A program made the translations under genes and the position numbers. The notes under the pieces are model-generated. The model ran no database searches. It was given only the letters and a program-made list of their open reading frames with translations, and had not been told where the DNA came from. A stretch of DNA of 64,000 nt from Bacillus sp. B-jedd (GTDB taxonomy: Bacteria > Bacillota > Bacilli > Bacillales > Cytobacillaceae). Positions within the stretch are counted from its first letter, which is position 1. Every line of letters begins with the position of its first letter. The stretch lies in contig NZ_CCXR01000001.1 of assembly GCF_000821085.1 (NCBI RefSeq), forward strand, positions 3,865,001-3,929,000. The letters run 5' to 3'. Below are positions 62,995 to 64,000 of this stretch, piece by piece.

Positions 62995-63293
62995 TTTCTC
63001 TTTACTTGATGACTGGTTTCACCCCTCCCCTTCTCCTTAAAATGCATGACAAAAACCGGGTTCATTCTATCATTTTTCTAAAATTGAAAAGAAATTCCTC
63101 CATTATATTTACTTTTATGACAAAGAATCCGATAATAAGAGTATTGATTTCTTTTTTGTCTATTGATGTAAGAACAAAAAAAGGAGGTATTCACTGCTCT
63201 ATACTTACGATTTCTATTCAGATATTTTAAAAGACAAATAAAGAAATAGAAGATTAGAGCCAATGGGAAAATGATGAATGAGGAAGTGACTAA

Positions 63294-64000
63294 ATGAAAA
63301 AAACTAGTAAAGCCCTGGTTTTATCAACAGGCCTTTTATTAGGAAGTTCGTTGCCTTTTGTTTTACCGGAAACGGTCCATGTTGAAGCTGCCACTGTAGT
63401 TAAAATCCCTAAAACCTACTATACAACCTCTGTTAATTTAATTATGCGCACTGGAGCTGGTAACGGCTATAAAGCGATTATGACTATCCCCAAAGGAAAA
63501 GTAGTTTATTCCCAAGAACGAATTGGAAATTGGTACAGAGTTTATTACACTTATCCATACCAGGGGAAAAATATTACAAAGAACGGTTGGGTATGGGGTA
63601 GTTACTTAAAGCAATATGATCAATTTATCAACATCAGCGGAATGGACTTATCAACTAATAAACAAGCCTATTTGTATCCTAACCCGGATACGCGAAGACC
63701 CGCTCTTTTTAAAACTGCATTGGGTGCAGAACTGCGGACAACTCAAAAAGTTATAAACAGATATGGGGAGCTTCTTTACACAGTACCTTACCAAGGGAAG
63801 ACCGTTTATGTTAAGTCATGGGATGTCGGCCAGCTTGTAAAGCTGTCAAAAAGAACATACTTAACAAACGATAATATCCCGTTAAGGACATGGGCAGACT
63901 GGAACTATCAATCTATTACGACAATACCAAAGGATGCTAGGCTTGTTTCAGATGCCCGCATCGGAAATTGGTATAGAGTAACTAATACTAATGGGCAAAC
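63294..64000 (+). CDS. Secreted SH3-repeat protein, C-terminus cut by window edge
   Basis: Partial, 235 codons visible, running off the right edge. ATG at 63294 with GAGGAAG upstream. A signal peptide (MKKTSKALVLSTGLLLG...HVEA-AT) ends near residue 33. Three bacterial SH3-like modules follow (about 38-105, 113-180, 185-235), the first and third with the IGNWYRV ending and RTGAGNGYKAI or RTWADWNYQSI strings. Such repeats bind the cell wall, and proteins of this type usually end in a glucosaminidase or amidase domain, so an autolysin is plausible. The catalytic part is outside the window. Confidence 0.8.
   Translation, partial: MKKTSKALVLSTGLLLGSSLPFVLPETVHVEAATVVKIPKTYYTTSVNLIMRTGAGNGYKAIMTIPKGKVVYSQERIGNWYRVYYTYPYQGKNITKNGWVWGSYLKQYDQFINISGMDLSTNKQAYLYPNPDTRRPALFKTALGAELRTTQKVINRYGELLYTVPYQGKTVYVKSWDVGQLVKLSKRTYLTNDNIPLRTWADWNYQSITTIPKDARLVSDARIGNWYRVTNTNGQ

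Noticed and set aside
63000..63293. Sigma-D promoter (CCGATAAT near 63129) for the SH3-repeat gene
   Set aside because: There is no TAAA -35 at the required distance; the match is only to the -10 half.

Overview
The window looks like a chromosomal segment of a spore-former-type Bacillaceae bacterium (Firmicutes). The evidence is gene content and order: ftsE-ftsX, cccB, a YitT-family gene, prfB with its programmed frameshift, secA, hpf, comFC, comFA, degV, degU, degS, yvyE, an LCP gene, tagO and a tag (wall teichoic acid) block follow the Bacillus subtilis layout. Strong Gram-positive ribosome binding sites, TTG/GTG starts, a cytochrome c-551 lipoprotein and teichoic acid genes agree. A respiratory, possibly metal-reducing, subsurface-type Bacillaceae (Mesobacillus-like) is a guess based only on the cytochrome cluster.

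Layout. 1-10.2 kb, core block, almost all on the minus strand: a CwlO/EnvC-like peptidoglycan hydrolase (cut by the window edge), ftsX, ftsE, cccB, a YitT-family gene, a plus-strand coiled-coil protein preceded by a cluster of DnaA-box-like 9-mers, prfB, a 52-bp hairpin tandem array, and secA. 10.5-22.4 kb, accessory block: six multihaem c-type cytochrome genes with 56 CXXCH motifs in total (10, 10, 10, 12, 6 and 8), plus a membrane-anchored TPR protein and a membrane-anchored NHL beta-propeller protein. 22.4-27.2 kb: a frameshifted Uma2 gene, a split chromate-transporter pair, a DUF1028 protein and a gluconokinase-type FGGY kinase. In B. subtilis secA and hpf (yvyD) are close together, so the 17 kb between them here looks like an insertion.

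27.2-43.9 kb, core block: hpf, comFC, an unannotated 57-codon ORF, comFA, a NERD-domain gene, a B12-binding/radical SAM protein, degV, a large secreted double nucleotidase, degU-degS, yvyE and an LCP (LytR-CpsA-Psr) gene. Its intergenic gaps carry a family of composite repeats. 44-64 kb, cell-envelope block: tagO, tagA, a TagF-like polymerase-type gene, divergent tagD and tagB, galE, the tagGH exporter, a GT4 enzyme, GgaB-like and GgaA-like glycosyltransferases, a YfhO/CsbB/GtrA-type three-component glycosylation set, and the start of a secreted SH3-repeat protein.

How the genes may work together. The four N-terminally anchored NapC/NirT-type cytochromes would take electrons from menaquinol and pass them through their extra haems to the two secreted multihaem proteins outside the membrane; the TPR and NHL proteins sit between them and may assemble or organise that chain. 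TTTGTGAA-like (ResD-like) sites upstream of all three cytochrome promoter regions suggest oxygen or redox control. The tag genes would make, glycosylate and export poly(glycerol phosphate) wall teichoic acid. No rRNA, tRNA, CRISPR array or insertion sequence was recognised.
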